Below are positions 60,556-64,000 of a DNA stretch of 64,000 nucleotides, one piece after another. The notes beneath the pieces are model-generated. The model was not told where the DNA came from. It searched no databases and saw nothing but the letters and a program-made list of their open reading frames with translations. The stretch lies in assembly GCA_031213475.1 (NCBI GenBank), contig JARUPZ010000016.1, forward strand, positions 5,697,046 to 5,761,045. The letters are read 5' to 3'. Numbering within the stretch: position 1 is the stretch's first letter; the number at the start of each line of letters is the position of its first letter. The translations under genes were made by a program, and so were the position numbers. Source of the DNA: Nereocystis luetkeana (taxonomy: Eukaryota; Sar; Phaeophyceae; Laminariales; Laminariaceae).

Positions 60556-60717
60556 AGAAATAATTTCGCCCAAAAAACAAAAAGAGCGTGCTTCGTACGA
60601 TACTCACTCAGCGTGTGTCTCTATCGCAGCAGGCGTCTGGAAACGAAAGTAGAGCAGCGCAAACAAACAAACAAAAAAAAGCGTAACTACGCATAGCAAC
60701 CTTGACATCTTTGTGGT

Positions 60718-60731
60718 GGGGGGGGGGGGGG
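60718..60731. repeat. Run of 14 G
   Basis: Uninterrupted poly-G; length is prone to sequencing error. Confidence 0.9.
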
Positions 60732-62679
60732 AGCATGTTTAGATTGAACGACGACTACAGCATTGATTAATTGACCTCACGAAGCAAACGCGGCTCGAGC
60801 GAGATGCCAATGCAGGGCGTGTATTGCCCGCCGAACGGCCATGGTTGATGATTGTACCGCTGCACGTTCTTCCTATACTATCACTTTCTTTGGACCGAAA
60901 TATAGCTTATGTTTCTATTGAATATTCAAAAACAAACGGACTCTGTTTTTCGGGGACAGAGTTGTAGTCGTTTGATACTATCGCACCCGTCCTTTTTTGG
61001 TCGTCAGAGTACTATAACTGCCGCCCAGGAGCCCAATAATATATTACGACTAGGTATATAATATTCATATATACGTAAGCCATGGAAAAATAGAACCGAG
61101 AAAACTCAGCACATATTCATACATACAACAAAGAACAGCTATAAATAGATGTGGGCGGGTTGCCAATCACTGGCAGGCCTTTTTGGCACGACGGGGTACC
61201 AGGTATTCGTCGAATAACGTTGCGCTCGCCGTTGGCTTGGTCGTTATACATGGGGTCCCAAAACGGTCAACAGTGGTAAAAAAATGGTCGACCAAGCGAC
61301 GAAAAGCATGTTACCGACAGTCGCATGGTTTCGAGTAGCCGGTAACTCCACTTTTAGTAGTATGGTGGCCTGGATGGGTGGGAAGGTGAGTAATGTACCC
61401 GGAGCAAATAAATGGCTGCTGATGTTGCAACTCAGAACAGCTTTATGAATGCACCGGGGACGATGTTGACATATCAATACAGAACGTTTCCCATACAAAA
61501 GTCCAACTATGAATCGACGATCAAAAGAATGGTGTGTCAAAACCGGACGTGTTGAGGGATTCGTAGCTACCAGGTACATATGACAAATGTATTCGCATGC
61601 TTGGGTTTCAGCATCGCGATGCAGCCCGCGAGGGACTGCCAACACTCCGAGCGGCGTTGCAATAGGCGCAATAGCGATAACCCCCCCCTCCCCCCAGCAC
61701 ATAAGACCTCGAAAGCAAAGGGCAGGTTCAGAACGGTTGCCTACCACGCCTGTCAACGCACAAGCTAGACGTCTCGAATACTACTCCCCACAATCGCAAA
61801 GCTAGCTCGATCACAACGGTAATGTCGATGCACCGAGATTTCAAACAGCCGTACGCCGCCACCACAGGCAGCAATTGCAAGCGCAGTGTCACGGGGCTGC
61901 ATGCGCGTACCGTGGTCAAAACACGCTCCACAACGAGGGCTCGCCCAAGGAGCCGGCGTGGAAAGGGCTGAATCCAAGACGCCAGTCCAGACAAGTCAGA
62001 ACAAATTGGAGATATCGTGAGCATCAACGCATGCAACTCAGACATGCCAACAAATGAGGGGCACAGCATCAGCACCACGAAGGACGGAGAGGTCCGAGAC
62101 TCTCAGTCACCCACGGTTTTATCGGGTCTAGCTTCTTCGTGACGTTGGCCTCGAGGGAGAGGTCGTCGCCTCCGCGCGCGAACCGTGTTGTGAACACCGT
62201 TGGACGCCCCGATCCGCTCTCTCCCTCTCCCTCTCTCCCTCTCTTTATATATCTGGCCCTCGCCACGGTCTTGAGGGGGACAAAAACAGTGTGTCGCGTG
62301 CTACAGCAGAGGTAGCACCTTTTGGGCGAACTTATTCAGGCGGACGGGCTGGACTATTCAGCTGAAGAGGTACTCAAGGTCGTTGAAATACCATCGGTGT
62401 TGTCTATCTGGTAATATCCTCAGAATGTTTTTCGTGGAACACCTAGGCCGTACGTAGGGGATTGCCAATCGGCGTTCATTTTTTTCTCTCTCTCTTAAAT
62501 CGTTTACTTGGTGGGTTATGTTGAGGTCCTCGACCGAAGAAAGAGCCTGAGAAAGCAACGCCCACGGACACTGCGCACACTCAAATCAGCCCCTGGACCT
62601 CTTGCGGGTTAGTATTCCGTTGAGGGCCTTCCGTGCGCGTCGGCGATTCGTTTGATGTGTCACGAGGTCTTCGGCTCAC

Positions 62680-63665
62680 CTTGGTATGGCGCCTGCTGAC
62701 CAGAGTGGTGTCGAAGTACCTCGTCGAAGAATCTGTCGAACGGTTCCAAGTTTTTCGGTTTTGTCGCGCACTTGTTTCGATGTCCGGGGTTTATGCACAA
62801 CCAAACAAAAACGAAAAAATTGTGAGCACCGTGAAAAGTCGACCGGTCGCGCGTGACCCAGCGGAATTTGTCCATGGAAACAGGCGCGCCACAAATTACG
62901 TCCTTGGTGTTTGGTTTTGTCGGATTGCCGCTCGCGCTCCATGATTTTTCTCGCGTCCCAACATGAAATCAAACAGGCACCTGGTGGAGGCAAAGAGGTA
63001 CTACTTTGCACCCGTCGAAATCATGTTGCATCGCAACCGCACTCCACTGCAGAAGAGAGTAGATGACTAACAGCGCGGCCATGAGACGAGCGAGTGGAGG
63101 CATGAGTAGCGGTGCGCACTCACCCTGCGCTGTTCCAAGTACGTTGGAATATATACTGCAGGAGACCGTCGCCTGTGTTATATGCTAATCGATGTCAGCC
63201 GAAATAAACGGCGGGATTGTCAGTAGCCGTGACAGCTGAGGGTCTTACAGGAAATATCTGAGATGTTTTGCCACAGGTCGGACAGTACGAAACCCGCCCC
63301 CCCTCCCCCCCTCTCTCACCACGGAGACGTGGCCCGCGCCAAGCTCTGACGCTAGCGTGCTCCCGGCGCTCCGCATGCTCTCCCCGACATCCTCCTTGTT
63401 CCCTACAACCAAGACGGGAACTCTGCCGTCGGTGGTCGCTTTCGAACCGCCCTCCAGGTCTGTTATGATGTGCGTGTCGTCCGCATGCCGCCCACCGGGA
63501 AGCACGATGTCGCGTCCACTTTCACCGTGCGTGCTGGCGCCCTGACCGCCTCCACCGTTGCCACTACCCCTCCCGAAAAAGCCGGTACCGCCTTTTTCTC
63601 CACCGGTAACGGAAACGCCGGCAGAGTCGAGCTCAGTAACCCACGCGCGCAGCTGTGCCGCAGAC
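62680..63665 (-). CDS. RABL3: RABL3-like small GTPase, two internal exons (partial gene)
   Basis: Exon A runs 63665 down to 63320, between acceptor CCCAG (AG at 63666-63667) and donor GTGAGAG (GT at 63318-63319). It encodes SAAQLRAWVTELDSAG, a Gly/Ser-rich insert, then VPVLVVGNKEDV, the G4 (NKxD) motif. Exon B runs 62770 down to 62680, between a T-rich tract ending AACAAG and donor AAG/GTGAGC. It encodes CATKPKNLEPFDRFFDEVLR. The exons join in phase 0. Order and wording match RABL3 and plant LIP1: a helix, a long insert, the G4 motif, CTNP-like residues, then a terminal FF-D-V helix. The N-terminal P-loop exons lie beyond 64000, and the 3' end is not identified. RABL3-type proteins are atypical Rab-like GTPases without a lipidation motif. 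The link to the family is by pattern only. Confidence 0.72.
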
Positions 63666-64000
63666 CTGGGCACACATGGGAGGGCACAGGAGATTAACAG
63701 AAGAACGAAAAAAAATGCACATCCCCTCGGTGTTCGATGAAAAAAAAGACTATCTGAGTTTGGCGGGGGAGTAATGGGGGACATCCATTCGAAGGGTAAG
63801 CATGCTGGCGTAATCGAGCGAGAGCGAGAGATGGAAGGAGATGGAAGGGGTGATAGAGAAGGATGGTGGGGGGGGAGGAGGGGAGGGGAAGGCAGGGCAG
63901 GGGGCGGCAAGGCAGGGAAGGGAGCCGAAGGCAGGGGCAAGGCAGGGACGGGAGGGGGAGGCAGAGCAGGGGATGGTAAGGCAGGGAAGTGGAGAGGTAG
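63666..64000 (-). other. Intron of the RABL3-like gene (partial), pyrimidine-rich
   Basis: On the gene strand this is C/T-rich with CCCTGCCTTGCC-type repeats from 63830 to the window end, followed nearer the exon by mixed sequence and a good 3' splice site. A start codon at 63940 in an open frame across the intron is not a credible start. The plus strand here is G-rich and could form quadruplexes. Confidence 0.6.

Larger units (their letters stand above)
60512..62660. other. Single-copy region, no gene recognised
   Basis: Open frames of 170 codons (minus, 61244-61756) and 116 codons (minus, 61728-62078) are present, but their Leu/Ser/Arg-rich composition and overlap with open frames on the other strand give no support for a gene. 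Two TA-CCAGG-TA motifs lie at 61197 and 61568. A CT-rich tract followed by TATATA lies at 62211-62252 and might be a promoter region or intron sequence. The 3' exons of the RABL3-like gene could lie here, but I could not identify them. Confidence 0.5.

Noticed and set aside
61244-62078. Hydrophobic minus-strand frames in single-copy DNA
   Set aside because: No domain, no splice or promoter support, and overlapping frames on the other strand.
63245-63940. A single 231-codon gene starting at 63940
   Set aside because: Its first third is C/T-rich intron ending at a clear acceptor, and its last residues pass a good splice donor; the exon interpretation fits better.
1-64000. Capsid-bearing elements (Polinton-type), rRNA or tRNA genes
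   Set aside because: No capsid, packaging or polymerase-B-like peptide and no RNA gene signature was seen anywhere in the window.

Overview
This is a eukaryotic nuclear window made almost entirely of nested mobile elements and satellite DNA. Only the last 1.5 kb carries a host gene I can identify: two exons of a RABL3-like small GTPase with GT-AG introns. CT-rich introns, short exons and a Ty3/gypsy-type integrase remnant would fit an alga or another stramenopile (a brown alga is my best guess), but nothing here fixes the taxon. I saw no bacterial operons, rRNA, tRNA or CRISPR array.

The dominant component is a DNA-transposon family, called element E here. Full copies are 6.25-6.39 kb. They start CACACGTGGCCAATCGG and end in its reverse complement, and five insertion sites show 2-bp target duplications (CC, TG, CA, TC, and CA inferred). 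Both ends carry arrays of CCCTCTGGAGGG-like palindromes, in about four 142-bp units on the left and about three 229-bp units on the right. CAC termini, short target duplications and subterminal arrays are typical of EnSpm/CACTA elements. I could not recognise a transposase.

Layout. 1-11235: E1, itself split by a 9.3-kb LTR retrotransposon (610-9920). 11236-12601: E2 (reverse), which E1 entered. 12602-13920: 37-bp satellite. 13921-26637: E3 containing E4. 26638-28866: satellite. 28867-31133: low-copy block U1. 31134-32727: truncated E5 (reverse). 32728-33430: satellite. 33431-46021: E6 containing E7. 46022-48021: satellite. 48022-50288: U2. 50289-51882: truncated E8. 51883-58253: long satellite. 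58254-60511: U3. 60512-64000: single-copy sequence ending in the RABL3-like gene on the minus strand.

The block [truncated reverse E - satellite - U] is a tandem segmental duplication. The third unit keeps the empty target sites of both E3 and E6, so the history can be read: duplication first, then separate E insertions into units 1 and 2, then E into E, and an LTR element into E1. Comparing copies also reveals tiny insertions bounded by TA (TA-CCAGG-TA, TA-CGAAG-TA). They look like excision footprints of a second, TA-targeting transposon that I do not see in the window. Assembly error in such repetitive DNA cannot be excluded from sequence alone.
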